Below, piece after piece: positions 46,077-57,300 of a stretch of DNA of 64,000 nt; position 1 is the stretch's first letter, and every line of letters starts with the position of its first letter. The position numbers and the translations under genes are program-made. The DNA is from Thermothelomyces thermophilus ATCC 42464 (taxonomy: Eukaryota; Ascomycota; Sordariomycetes; Sordariales; Chaetomiaceae): the NCBI RefSeq assembly GCF_000226095.1, contig NC_016472.1, positions 9,486,001-9,550,000 of the forward strand, read 5' to 3'. The notes beneath the pieces are model-generated. The model searched no databases. It saw nothing but the letters and a program-made list of their open reading frames with translations, and was not told the DNA's origin.

Positions 46077-47301
46077 ATGAAGTGGTCCACGCTCATCCCC
46101 TCTGTCCTTGTTCCCCTTGTCTCGGCTGCTCCCAAGGAGCGGGAGGAGAAGCCCGAGACCTTCTCGCAGCGCGTTATCTTCACGCCGCCCGACAACTACA
46201 CCGACCCGCGCGTGCTGTACGCCCGCACCGCCCAGTTCCGGGACGGCACCCTGCTCGCGACCTGGGAGAATTACAGCCCGGAGCCCCCTCCGGTCTACTT
46301 CCCCATCTACCGCTCCACTGACGGCGGCTACAACTGGAAGGAAATCTCGCGTGTCGAGGACACGGCCAACGGATTGGGTAGGGGTTTTTTTTTTTTTAAC
46401 GTTTCGTGGATTCGGCGGTCCGAGGGCGATTACTAACAACACCGCCTCTCCCCCCCCCCCTCCAGGCCTCCGATACCAGCCGTTCCTCTACATCCTGGAT
46501 GAGTCCTTTGCCGGCTTCCCCAAGGACACGGTCCTGCTGGCCGGGAGCTCGATCCCCACGGACCTCTCAAGCACCCAGATCGACCTGTATGCCTCGACGG
46601 ACCGCGGCGTGACGTGGGAGTTTGTCTCGCACATCGCGGCCGGCGGCGTGGCCATCCCCAACAACGGCGAGACCCCTGTCTGGGAGCCGTTCCTGATGCG
46701 CAACGGAGACACGCTCATCTGCTACTACTCGGACCAGCGCGAGAACACGACGTACGGCCAGAAGATGGTGCACCAGACCACCTCGGACCTGCGCACCTGG
46801 GGCCCCGTCGTCAACGACGTCACGTCGCCCGTCTACGAGGAGCGCCCGGGCATGCCGATCGTCGCCAAGCTGCCCAACGGCAAGTACATCATGACGTACG
46901 AGCACGGCGGCAGCCCCGTGCTGAGCGGCTACCAGTTCCCCGTCCACTACAAGGTCGTGTCGGATCCCGAGCGGTTCGGCCCCGCCACCGGCGTGCCGCT
47001 CCGGACCACCGACGGCTACATCCCGACCGGCTCGCCCTACGTCGTCTGGAGCCCCGTCGGCGGGGAGAACGGCACGGTGATCGCCAGCGCCCACAGCTCG
47101 GCCGACATCTACATCAACACGGGCCTCGCCGAGCCCGGGAGCACCTGGAGGCGCGTCGCCACGCCCGAGAAGAACGCCTACACGCGCCATCTCCGCGTCC
47201 TCAACGACCCTACCAAGCTGCTCATCATGGGCGCCGGCCAGTTGCCGCCAAGCACCACCAACCAGGTGGAGCTGAGCGTGATTGACATCAGCAACCTGTA
47301 A
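46077..47301 (+). CDS. Secreted BNR/Asp-box propeller, probable GH93 exo-arabinanase
   Basis: Exons 46077-46377 and 46466-47301 (88-nt intron with long T and C runs) encode 378 residues. Residues 1-18 are a signal peptide (MKWSTLIPSVLVPLVSA). Two Asp-box (SxDxGxxW) repeats are clear: STDGGYNW (80-87) and STDRGVTW (144-151). Conserved blocks include NNGETPVWEPFL, CYYSDQR, GQKMVHQTTSDLRTW, GSPYVVWSPVGGENGT and YTRHLRVLNDP. Size, secretion and these blocks fit GH93 exo-1,5-alpha-L-arabinanases, which release arabinobiose from plant arabinan. A sialidase-like fold is certain, the exact specificity less so. Potential N-glycosylation sites (NYT, NYS, NTT, NGT) are present. It has its own TATA-like promoter and converges on the MFS gene. 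Confidence 0.82.
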
Positions 47302-47776
47302 AGGGGGGTGGGGGGGGGGGGGGACCGGCAAAGTTCTAGAGAACAGTGGGTGGGTGCTGGATAGGGTAGAGCGACTCCGTTTTGAGATTTTGTCAAAAAC
47401 AACACTCGTAAGAGCAATTTCCCTCGCGGTGTTGAGAAATCAGGTATTGACACAGCGAAGCATCTCTTCGTGATGGGGCCATGACATGCGGTGGAACCTT
47501 CTCGTGCGGTGATTGACGGATCTCTATGCATTATGAAGGAGTTCGCCGCGTGCTAGGTAGCATACAAGCGGCTTAGCTCAGAGCCACGCTCCAGATCCCC
47601 CAAGCGTAGCGGCGCATATCGTGTTGTTATATATAGTGCCCTTGACCCCTCTCCATATATTATACATACATATCTATAAAATAAACAAATAAAGAAATAT
47701 ATAAGTCAAAATGGAAAGAAGAAATAATAAAAGGAAATGAACAAAAAAGGGAGAGAGGACAGTGGGTGCATGCATG
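47302..47776. other. Convergent intergenic region (GH93-like / MFS)
   Basis: 475 nt with a G-run right after the first stop codon (47304-47323) and a strikingly AT-rich stretch (47620-47745, TATATA and ATAAATAAA patterns), probably the poly(A) region of both genes. Confidence 0.55.
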
Positions 47777-48659
47777 TCACAGCATATATCGGAACCCCTT
47801 ATCCCTCTTCTTCCCGCCGCGCCCTCCTACGAGCGCCTGCTCCTCCTCTTCCCCCCCCTCCTCATGCTCACGCTCATGCCCACGCCCACGCTCGCGCTCC
47901 TGCTCCTCCCGATCCCACCGGCGGTTCCACCGGCCGAGCCACCACCTCAGGCCGGCAGCCAGGAGGGCGACGGCGACCATGGCGGCGGCGCAGACGGCCA
48001 TGCCGCGGGCGTAGTAGGGCGCGTCGCGGTCCGGGTACAGGCGGGTGCCGAGGAGGGGCCCGCACTGGCCGACGGCCTGCAGCAGGGCGAAGCCGGCGCC
48101 CCGCCGGGCCGCGCCGCCGCCGCGCTGGTTGTTGTTGTTGACGCTCCACGCGACCGTCAGCACCGCCACGTTGAAGAAGCCGATCGCGGCCGGGTACACG
48201 GCCAGGTAGCGCACCGCCAGCATGGCCGGTCCCGCCAATGCCACCGCGCCCGCGCCTCCGACGCCGCCGCCCTCCGACGACGAGGAAGAGGAAGAGGAGG
48301 AGGAGGACGAGGACGAGGGAGAAGGAGGATGGGCGAGCGCCAGGACGGTGTACCCGGCGGCCGAGGCCAGGGCGTGGGCGATGAGGAACGGGGCGCGGGC
48401 GCGGGCGGTGTCGGAGGCGTGGGCGGTGGCGAGGACGGCGAGGAAGGCGAGCAGGTAAGGGGGCGCCGACAGGGCCTGGGCGGCGAGCGGAGAGTGGCCC
48501 ATGGCGCGCAGGATGGTCGGGAGGAAGACGGGCAGGGAGGAGTAGGCCATGTTGGTGAGGAAGAAGATGAGGGCGGTCAGCCAGGCGGCCGGGTCGGCCA
48601 GGACCGCGAGGGAGTCGCGGAGGGTCGAAGAAGAAGAAGGGGCGGCGGTAGTCGGGGCA

Positions 48660-48695
<36 letters not shown>

Positions 48696-49807
48696 GGCTG
48701 GAGGAGGCGCAGCCGCGCGACTCTCCTTTCTCGCGCCGTCAGGTAGCGGGCGGTCTGCGGCGAGTCGGGGATGAGGTGCCAAGCGAGCCCCGCGACGAGC
48801 AGCGAGGGGAAGCCCTCGACGAGGAAGAGGAGGCGCCAGGGGGCGATCGGGGTGCATTCACCGAACTTGACGATCAGCCAGGCGAGGGAAGAGGCGAAGG
48901 AGGTGGCCAGGGGGGCGGCTACATTTGCATGCGCGTTTTCGTTCATGTCAGAGGAAAAAAAAAAACGTATTCATGGTTTGTACGGGTCCATTGAACATAA
49001 ACCAGGCCAAGCAAACAAACGTACCCGACACGAAAATGGCTGTCCTGAAGGCTAGCTCGTGGCGCTTGAAGAAGAAGGACAGATAGTATGGCACGCCGGT
49101 GAAGCCGGCCTCCCCGATGCCCAGCAGGAAGCGCAGGAAGACGAGCATGGGATAGTTGACGGCCACGGCCTGCGAGGAAGCCGTGACGCCCCACGAGAAG
49201 ACGAGCGCGGCGACGTAGACGTGCGCGGGGATGACGCTCCAGAGCACCGCCATCCACTCGAAGGCGATGTAGGCGATGTAGAAGGCCCCGAGCGACCACT
49301 CATACCAGTCGTCGCGGGGAGGCACAGACTGCAGGTCGTCGTCCATGCCGGCAATACGCGCGTTGCCGATGTCTGCGGCCTCATCAGCTCCTCGTCAGCT
49401 CCCGGGGGGGGGGGGGGGGGGAGGGGTCCGGGAGGGTTGAACCTACTCGACCGGTCCAGGAAACTCAGCAGATACAGCAGGGCCAAGAAGATCACCAACC
49501 GCCGGTCGAGCTTACGTACGACAGCCTGTTCCTCCTCGGGGGTGAACAGCGGCCATGGTGGTTGCCGCCGCCGCCGCTGCTGCTGCCGTCGCGATGTCCC
49601 GGGCACTTGCTCAGCATCCGACGACCTTGCTTCGTCCGCGTCTTCATCCTTCTCGTCCTCGCCGTCCGATCCGGTGTCGGGTGTCGGCAACCCCTCTCGC
49701 TGCTTCCCCTTCCCTGTCGCTGGGCCCGCGCATGCCGACGAGGATGAGCTTGACGAGGATGGGATCGATGATGTTGCTTGCACCAACTCTGCTTGGCTCA
49801 CAGACAT
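47777..49807 (-). CDS. MFS transporter, anion:cation symporter (allantoate/nicotinate permease-like) family
   Basis: Plasma-membrane carrier. Exons 49807-49447, 49372-49025 and 48918-47777 (introns of 74 and 106 nt) encode 616 residues. A disordered acidic and Gln/Arg-rich N-terminal tail precedes KLDRRLVIFLALLYLLSFLD and NIGNARIAGM, the typical first helix of this family. WSVIPAHVYVAALVFSWGV, FLRFLLGIGEAGFTGVPYYLSFFFKRHE and WRLLFLVEGFPSLLVAGLAW follow. The central cytoplasmic loop holds an Asp12 run (GTC repeat, 48661-48694), a later loop has a Ser14 run (48284-48326), and the tail is Arg/Glu-rich. The substrate cannot be fixed; carboxylates or ureides are usual. The ATG at 49805-49807 was chosen because no earlier in-frame ATG exists. 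Confidence 0.88.
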
Positions 49808-50158
49808 TGCGATCAAAATTCGCCAGGCACCTCCCCGTCTTTTTTTTTTTTCGGCCGTTTCCTCCGAGGCAGTTAGCCCGATGCTGGCGGTCGACAATAA
49901 CGGCAACGAGGGTGCGGCACCCGAAGCCCGACTTGAAATTTGTCGGGGCCGCAGTGCTTGGTTGTTGTACTGCCCGCTACTTACTGATCAGCAATCGGCG
50001 CGTCGCTTCACGGGCCACAAATCATCATTGTTCTTTCTGTATAGCTATTCTTAGCGTAATGATTGCGAGGCCGCACGCGAGTCCATCTGAGTTGTACAGA
50101 GTTGTGCCTTACACATTTGTGGACTGGACCCAGGATTTGGTGCGCAATGCCGGAAAGT

Positions 50159-50200
<42 letters not shown>

Positions 50201-51777
50201 CCTCAGCGAGGCATATCAGCCCACGAAGCTTCCCGGTTGGGCAATCAGCACGCTAGTTTGTGCCAAGTAACTTAATTTATTATCCTGGGCAGCGCTCTGA
50301 TGGATAGAATATGATGGATAGAATATGATCAACCCGCCTCCCCTTCCCCCATGTCGGGGCAACCTCCAGGCACGAGCTGTGCGGAATTCCGTCCCTTCTT
50401 CTCCCTCCAGTTCATCCGATCAACCACTTGCTTTTCATCCCATCCTCGCACCCTGACACGGTTTTACAGGGTCCCCCGACCCAGATGATGCGAGTTCACA
50501 CTCTGGTATCATGTCGACCACAACTTCCGACAAACAGGCAAACACACGCACACGCCAGTTTCGAGCAAGCAGCACTTGGTATCGGCTTCATCTATTGTTC
50601 TTGTCCGGATCTGCCCACCTTGATACACGACGCAGTAGCAACAGCAAGCCGTCCTCGGGGCGTAGAATCATCGATCGCAGGGCCACCAACAACCAGTCCT
50701 CGAGCCCGCCTTCCCCTTGGTAAATACGAGTATCATACATCACCACGCCGACGGACAGATCCTCCTGAAAGCGATGCCGACCTTTTTCCTTCCCTGCCCT
50801 GACGTCCATCGAGCACCCACCCCCTCCCTCCCACTTAAGCCACTCCATCAGAAAGCCATCCCCCGTCCTACCTCCCTGCATTATCCGCCTCGACCTACCC
50901 CAGCTCATCCAAGAAACGCTCGCAGCCGCCCTCCCTCGACTATCCATGCTGCGTATCGCGTCGCGTATCAGTAGCCGACAAAATAGACGAAAAAAAAAGG
51001 ACGAGTAAAATTAGATAACACCAAGAAAGAAACCTTTCCTTGCCCCCATGGCATGGGACGAGGGGTTTCTCGCCGGTAACCATAAAGTATTGTCAAGAAA
51101 GGTAATAATAGAAATGATTCTCTGACCAGGTAGTAATCACGTAATCACCTGACAGCATCCATCTCATTTTTTTTTCAGATAAAAGATCTGTATACAAAAA
51201 AGAAACGGAGAACGCCGGAGCAGGATCTATGACCCGGTCAGGGTATCATCGTCCAAGAAGGATATAAAAAAAAGGAAAACTGAGTAGAGTGAAAAAAAAG
51301 CACAATAAACAAGAAAATGGGAATTCAGTGTGCGAGACTGCGAATTTCAGGCGCCGTTCGCTTCTTCGTACGTCTATATGTGGGGAAAAGAGTCTTCCTG
51401 GTGAGGTCGGTGATAGGCAAAAAATATAGCAGAAAAAAGCGGTCGGCTCGGAGGTTGCGGAAAGTGCACGACTAGGTGCGCTGCGCGGTTTTGTTATGAA
51501 ACGCGAAGGCAACGCAATAGCTCGAAATCGCTTGCTTAAAATCAGACAGCCCGCAACCGCCGACCGATGGGTATCGAAGCATAAAGAAAAACGTGACGAC
51601 GGTTCGCGCCCTTAAACAACGTTCAGAAGGCGAGAGGGTGAATCTTGCAGCGTTTGGGCGTGAGTTGCGGTCGGAGGAGCAAGTCAAAAGATAAGGTGAA
51701 AGGCACGGTCATGGCGGATCGGAGCTAAGTTCGGGTCCTGAGGCGCGACCAAGAGATGGACCACGATCCGGGGCAGA
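49808..51777. other. Intergenic region with long poly(A) tract
   Basis: About 2 kb. It has a run of 35 A (50160-50194), a 14-bp direct duplication TGATGGATAGAATA (50298-50325) and, next to MSB2, about 500 nt of probable MSB2 3' UTR. No gene is recognised in the C-rich stretch 50330-50990. Confidence 0.5.
50160..50194. repeat. Poly(A) run of 35
   Basis: Uninterrupted A homopolymer on the plus strand in non-coding DNA. No adjacent element or target-site duplication was found that would mark a retroposed copy. Confidence 0.9.
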
Positions 51778-54114
51778 TCAATTCCAGCCAAGCGAGTTCT
51801 CAGCCGCGACGGGCGCCGAGATGAACTGAGTGCGGCCCGAGTTGCCCATGCCGCTCCTTCCACTGCCATGGCTATCGCGCCCTCCAGATGGTACCGCACC
51901 GTAGCTGCTGGTGAAGTCGCGGCTCAGCAAGGCGCCGCCCATGAGAGCAGGGCTGCCGCGGCCGGCATCGCTCATCTCGGACGGGTTGCTGATGGAGCTC
52001 GCCCGCCGGTGGGCCTGCTTCTTGCGCTTGTATCGCCGCGCCACGACGAACATGACCACGCCATACGCCGCAGCCACGGCGACCGCACCGCTGACGATGC
52101 CCGCCGTCGTACCCCGCTGCGCACTGCTCTGGCTATCCGCGTTGTTGCCGCCGTTGCCGCCAAAAGGGTCACTGCTAGAGCTGCCGCCGCCGGAAGAGTC
52201 GTCGCCAGAAGATCCGCTAGAGCCCCCGCCTAATCCATCGGGATATTGGCCGAGCCTGATGGGAATCGCCGGGTTGATCTGATGCGTAAGATTGTAGAGG
52301 AGTTCGTTAGGGCTGTTGTACAAGCGCGAGCTCGGCACCTTGATGTCGATCGCCAGAGCATCCACCATATTGACAGGATACGTCACGATCGCGCACGTCG
52401 TGATGTAGCCCAGCGAGTTCTGCGTATCCATCGGAACCAGTCGCTTGACCTGGGCCTTGCTAATATCAAAGTTGGCCGCCTCGCTCAAGGCCTGCGGCAG
52501 GAATTTGAAAATCTGAGCAGCAGCCTTGTCGTTTTGCACAACAAACGGATACTGGTAACCCTCGCGGAATCCGATTTGGATAAGCATGGTATCTTCAGGC
52601 TGCGTGGTTGGTGCGTTGTTGGGCGCAATGGCGGATGGGAACTTGGACGGAATGCCACTCGCCGTTGTGGTAGGCGAGCCCGTGGCCGACGAGGTACTGG
52701 GGGCAACAATGATGGTCGAAGGGATGAAAGGTGTCGAGGGCGTGCCCGTGAAGGTGGTGACAGGCGGGATGCTCGTGACGCCTCCAGCTTCCTCGGGGCC
52801 GGTGGTGGTGGAGCTTCTCGACGAACTCTCGGACGAGGAGGTGCTGGTTGGTCGCGGAAGAGTCGACGTTTCCGATGGCACCGTGCTGTTGCCAGTCGGG
52901 GCCGTGCTGTTGTCGGAGAAAAAACTCGAGGTCGACGACGAAAACCCCGTGCTTGGGGCGAAGGTTGCTGTGCCATTGGTAGAAGGATCAAGACCGGTCG
53001 CCGATGGAGTAAGAGAAGAGCTCGGGGTGATCGTTCCAGCGCTCCCAGTGTCGGTGGGAGTGGGAGTGCTCGTCGAATTCGTGATCGTCGATGGCTCCAG
53101 GTCGCTCGTCGATGGTTCAAAGTCACCAGTCGTGGATGTTGACTGCGGGGGCGGCTCAGTCACTGTCACCGGAGGAGTGGTAGACACACCAGTGCCCGGC
53201 CCAGTGATTCCATCCGAAAGGCTGATTTCGTCTGAAGGGCTGGGCAACAGCGTGGAGGTGGCGTTTTGAGTCGGGTTAAAGATGCTTGAAAGCCCCGAGT
53301 CGATCTCGCTGAACAAGGAGCTAATCGGGTTATCATTCTCGGTGGTGCTTGAGGTCGTTGTGACAATACCGGTTGGAGCCAGCAGAATCTCGGATGTGCT
53401 TGACGTGGTGGCCTGGGAGTTCACAGATGTTGATGTCTCCTCAGCTGTCGAGCTATTTCCCGATTCAGAAGGAGACGATTCAGTCGACGAGCTACTCTCT
53501 GATTTGGACGTCGACTCGATTGACGAGCTACTCTCTGGCCTGGACGTAGACGACTCGGTTGGTGAGCTGCTCTCTGGGTTGGACGTAGACGACTCGGTTG
53601 GTGAGCTGCTCTCTGGGTTGGACGTAGACTGCTCGGTTGGCGAGGTACTCTCTGGTGTGGACGTGGACGGCTCGGTTGACGAGCTATCAATGGAGGAGCT
53701 GGTCTCAGGAGCCGTCTCGGTAGACGAAGCGATGCCGGTCGAGCTCTCGTCGATGCTGCTCTTGGAAGAGCTCTCGCTAGTAGAAGCGCTCTCGGACACA
53801 GTGCTGGATGCGGTAGAATTCGTCGGAAACAACACGGGAGGAGTGAAGAACGGTGGTGAGACGTAGATCGTGCTCGAGATAACAATTGTTGTCACACTGG
53901 GGACACCCAGCTCGTCCGAACCCGACTCAACCTGCCTCTTGGTCGTTTCTGACGAGGTCGTTGATAGGCCCTCTTGCGGCGTTGTTATCGTGTCGTTGGT
54001 GAACTGGCGCTTGACATGGCGGGGGAAGTAATACTTCGGCTTTGGCGTCTCCTCAACGGCTACCACCGAAGACACCGCCACCAACGCGGCGGCCAACACT
54101 GAAGCTGTTCTCAT
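51778..54114 (-). CDS. MSB2: Signalling mucin MSB2
   Basis: Cell-surface sensor feeding the Cdc42/filamentous-growth (Fus3/Kss1-type) MAPK pathway; in plant pathogens it senses surface cues. Single exon of 778 residues. Signal peptide at 1-20 (MRTASVLAAALVAVSSVVAV), then a Ser/Thr-rich mucin domain of about 480 residues expected to be heavily O-glycosylated. It contains perfect 39-bp repeats (STSNPESSSPTES type). A conserved extracellular domain follows (MLIQIGFREGYQYPFVV, FDISKAQVKRLVPMDTQ, IDIKVPSSRLYNSPNELLYN). After a Gly/Ser linker comes one membrane helix (GIVSGAVAVAAAYGVVMFVV), a basic stop-transfer RRYKRKK, and a cytoplasmic tail ending SAPVAAENSLGWN, a terminus I recall from fungal Msb2. 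The leader is long, with at least one spliced intron and a reading frame that ends 9 nt before this ATG. Confidence 0.93.
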   Translation of the reverse strand: MRTASVLAAALVAVSSVVAVEETPKPKYYFPRHVKRQFTNDTITTPQEGLSTTSSETTKRQVESGSDELGVPSVTTIVISSTIYVSPPFFTPPVLFPTNSTASSTVSESASTSESSSKSSIDESSTGIASSTETAPETSSSIDSSSTEPSTSTPESTSPTEQSTSNPESSSPTESSTSNPESSSPTESSTSRPESSSSIESTSKSESSSSTESSPSESGNSSTAEETSTSVNSQATTSSTSEILLAPTGIVTTTSSTTENDNPISSLFSEIDSGLSSIFNPTQNATSTLLPSPSDEISLSDGITGPGTGVSTTPPVTVTEPPPQSTSTTGDFEPSTSDLEPSTITNSTSTPTPTDTGSAGTITPSSSLTPSATGLDPSTNGTATFAPSTGFSSSTSSFFSDNSTAPTGNSTVPSETSTLPRPTSTSSSESSSRSSTTTGPEEAGGVTSIPPVTTFTGTPSTPFIPSTIIVAPSTSSATGSPTTTASGIPSKFPSAIAPNNAPTTQPEDTMLIQIGFREGYQYPFVVQNDKAAAQIFKFLPQALSEAANFDISKAQVKRLVPMDTQNSLGYITTCAIVTYPVNMVDALAIDIKVPSSRLYNSPNELLYNLTHQINPAIPIRLGQYPDGLGGGSSGSSGDDSSGGGSSSSDPFGGNGGNNADSQSSAQRGTTAGIVSGAVAVAAAYGVVMFVVARRYKRKKQAHRRASSISNPSEMSDAGRGSPALMGGALLSRDFTSSYGAVPSGGRDSHGSGRSGMGNSGRTQFISAPVAAENSLGWN
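53542..53619. repeat. 39-bp tandem repeat in the MSB2 mucin domain
   Basis: Two identical 39-bp units (53542-53580, 53581-53619) with diverged copies on both sides, encoding 13-residue Ser/Thr/Pro/Glu repeats. Copy number is likely variable between strains. Confidence 0.9.
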
Positions 54115-54123
54115 CTTATCCCT

Positions 54124-54309
54124 TTACGGCGTCTCGGTCATGCGATCGGAGCTTTCGTGTTTGACGGAGCGAGCGAGGTCCCTCGCGTAAGGAGTGTAGT
54201 CTCTACCAAAAGTCATGTCAGCGCCGCCAAGGGAATCGGCGAGGCAGCACTCACTCGTCAGAAGAATCGTAATGAATGTACTTGACAAAGTGTTTCAACG
54301 AGTGTGGCT
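54124..54309 (-). other. Spliced open frame in the MSB2 leader (possible small protein or uORF)
   Basis: Two exon-like blocks on the minus strand, 54309-54255 and 54202-54124, are joined by a 52-nt intron with GTGAGT donor, GCTGAC branch and GGTAG acceptor. The first block is preceded by a perfect TACTAAC branch and CTAG acceptor. One frame reads HFVKYIHYDSSDE then DYTPYARDLARSVKHESSD and stops at TAA 9 nt before the MSB2 ATG. An N-terminal ATG exon could not be placed: the obvious upstream donor (GTGAGT at about 54520) joins to a stop. It could be the end of a separate small gene, a conserved uORF or chance. The last codons contain an ATG giving a 5-codon uORF (MTETP). Confidence 0.4.
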
Positions 54310-57300
54310 CTAGACCAAGATGTTAGTATACGTGGACCGACACGCCATTCCGCAACTTTGAAAGCCATGGGTTGGGCGATGCTGAAGGCTCGGGAGGGAC
54401 AACATGACAACATGGCATGCGCTTTCTCTGGTCGCAGCAACACCGGTTGATGCCCTTGAAGGTCCCGTTGCCCATCCTGTTGCTGCATCCCACAGTTCCC
54501 TCGCCAGGTATATGCGCAACTCACAATTGACGATTGGGAGGAGAGCCCCTCCGAAAGATGCAAAAGCGACTGAGTGCGTTTAAAAGAGCGACTTGACGAA
54601 AATCGTCGAAAATGATTTTTTTTTTTGAATTAACGGCGCTTCACCTTCGTGGTGTCGAGAGCTCGCGTTCAGCGGTCATGACAGAGCGGGCCTTGGGGTC
54701 TCGAGTCACGGTCGGTCTTCCGGGATGGTCGCTCTTCCCGGTCGCAAGAAAGGTCGGACGACGACGACGACGGGTATTCGCTTGGTCGGTCGGTTGGCGG
54801 CGAGTCGCAAGACTGGTCCCGAATGGAGCGACGTCGTCGAGGGAAGATCGCCGGATGGGAAATGTAGAGAGTGAAGCGGGAAGAAAAAAAAGAAAGGATT
54901 GGCTTGGAGAGAACGGAAGGAACGAAACAGCGGAGGAAGCCCCAAAGCAAGCGGGAGAAACAACAAGGGGCTGGAACCGAAGGGGGAATTGGAAGGACTT
55001 GGGGGCGGAGCGCTGCAGGGGTCGCAAAGATTACTGTGTACACTAGCCAGGGCACCCAGGCGCTGAGCGCTTGGCTGGGGGCGTTGGTCCGCCGAAATTC
55101 AGGTACCGGTGGGTCAAGGACCCGTGGACGGATCACCTCCAAGCTAACGAGGGCCGAGCAGAAACGGACCAAGGGTGGGTGCTTCACGACTCGTACAGTA
55201 CATAGTACTTATAATCCGTACAGTACAAGGAACGGAAGGAATATGACAAGTGCGAGAAAATTGGAAAGAACAGCAGCCCAATTGAGCACACCGATACCCA
55301 CGCGATCCATTTGAGAAACCAGCCTGCCTTTTGTGGGGGCGGTTGGTCGCAACAGCGCACCCAAGCAGGAAAAGCGGTAACTACCATAGTGTAAGTTCAC
55401 TTGCGCAGCAATGTCTGCACTTGGTAGGAAGGAATGCGGCAAGGATTCTGTTCCGTTGCAGGCTGGCAGCTCACCGTCCGCTTGTACGGAGTACGTACGG
55501 ACGTAATCCGTACAGTATCAGTACACAGTACGCTAGGGTAGCACATAACTGCGGACACTCCGCATCCCGACCGGAAGCTACCAGACTAGTCCGTAGTCTG
55601 GATCCAAAGAGGCAGCTGCTGGAAGGGTGTGGCGGTACATGGGGCAGATCAGGCACTAGTGCGGATAAGTACTCGAGACTTCGACGAGAACTCCCTTGCA
55701 GTGGGGTCCAAAGCATAAATTGAAGATTGCGCATGTACATTAACACCAAGTGCGTTTGTGACCGATATTAAAGTGACCCACTCCAACGATGCCAAGGAGC
55801 ACCACGCCATGCGGTTGGCTAGCGAACAGATAGCGCCTCCACTTGAAGCGATATTGCTCAAGTTATGGATGACATGATGCATTGCAGCCTGGATCAGGGC
55901 AAACTGCTCATCTCAAGTTTTGCGTGCAGGTCAGTTGCCCGTCCCTGACCTCCATGAATTCGGCCTTTGCTTCCCGACGGGCGGCAAGCTTGAAGAATTG
56001 GACCCTGCAGACAACGGTAACACGTGTTTGTAAACTCGTTACGCAGTACGGAGTACGTTTGTTAGTGTTCCCGAATCAGGGTTTTTTTCCCTTGAAGAAC
56101 TGCGCTGATCGCCATTTTCCTGCACTGCCGATGCGACCCTGGGTCGGTGGGCAAAAAAGGCTCGTGTTCTCATCCTCCTCCTACTTCAGTAGTGTACGGA
56201 GTAGTGTGGCTAGCCAACCGCCAAGAAACACCGGGCGGGAAAGCGTCCGATTTTGCCTTTATTACTTGGTAGATAATTCACCGTGTACGGAGTACCGTAG
56301 GGACCACGCGCAAGCTGCGCCTGTGCGTTGTAACTACTATGTACGGACCGTACATACACACATCAAAACTGGAACGGAGGTTGCACGGCTTCTTGACCGG
56401 ATGCCCGGTGAGCACGATTCGCACCGCCGGCGATTGAGTCCAACCCACTAGGAAGTTCCACAGCGGCGATACTCAGCTGTCATTGTAGCTACTGCGCTGA
56501 GCGGGCACAGCTGCTCGTGCGGGTGGTGCTGCATGGCGTTGGCGACAAGGGGATCAAGTCCGAGTCCTCCGTACTGTACCTTCCGGGGCCACGTACTGAT
56601 TTCACAGTAAGGCCCGACAGGTATGGACTGTCCACCTCCGAAGAGCCAACAGCAAGCGCGTGTTCTAAACAGGAATAGGACAAGCAACATATCGTCCGAG
56701 ATTGCAAACATCTAACAACTAACCACGCTAGGTTATGGTACCTTGGATCAGCCGAAATGCAGGTTAATAATCGCTGATTATCAATTGTCATGCAAACCAA
56801 CTTACTTTTATTGCCCCAATAGCGATCTATGCCATCCACAAACTCGGCCGCAAGGCCAGGGAGGCTCGCATCTCAGCTCGAGCCCCGCTTCAGTCGACCT
56901 CCCGTCGTCTGGAACAGCATCGAGTTACCAACGTGGACGCGGCGCACACCTTAGTTGACCTGCACCGTATTCCGTACACAACTTCGCACGTGCGGAAAGT
57001 TGCAAACAACCGAAATATGCGGCGCAGCATCCGCCAGCGTTGCTGACTGCCCACCTGAATCCAGCGTACGGCGGAGTTCAGAGTTCCGTACGGAGAGCCG
57101 CCGCTCACCTGTTCCCCCTGCTGCCGCCTTTGGGGGTTCGTTTAGCACCAAGTGGACGATGGTAGAGACGAATCAGCTTTGGACCAACCTCCTTCAAGCC
57201 AACAGCTGCGCCGCGGGAGTCGAATGAGGCACTCGCGTTGTTCCTGTTCCGCAGCTCAGCCTCCGCCAACACCGAGTGCCTGTCGAGGATCGACGATCGC

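Noticed and set aside
47762-48994. 410-codon plus-strand frame opposite the MFS gene
   Set aside because: Gly/Arg/Glu-rich shadow of membrane-helix codons; the minus strand is a recognisable transporter.
50160-50194. Poly(A) tract as the tail of a retroposed copy
   Set aside because: No coding or repeat body on its 5' side and no flanking target-site duplication.
52246-53142. 298-codon plus-strand frame opposite MSB2
   Set aside because: Arg-rich shadow of a Ser/Thr-rich coding strand; no domain.
56745-57050. Plus-strand frame with hydrophobic start and basic helix (FIAPIAIYAIHKLGRKARE)
   Set aside because: Protein-like, but no start codon in place, no family recognised and no consensus splice pair to an upstream exon.
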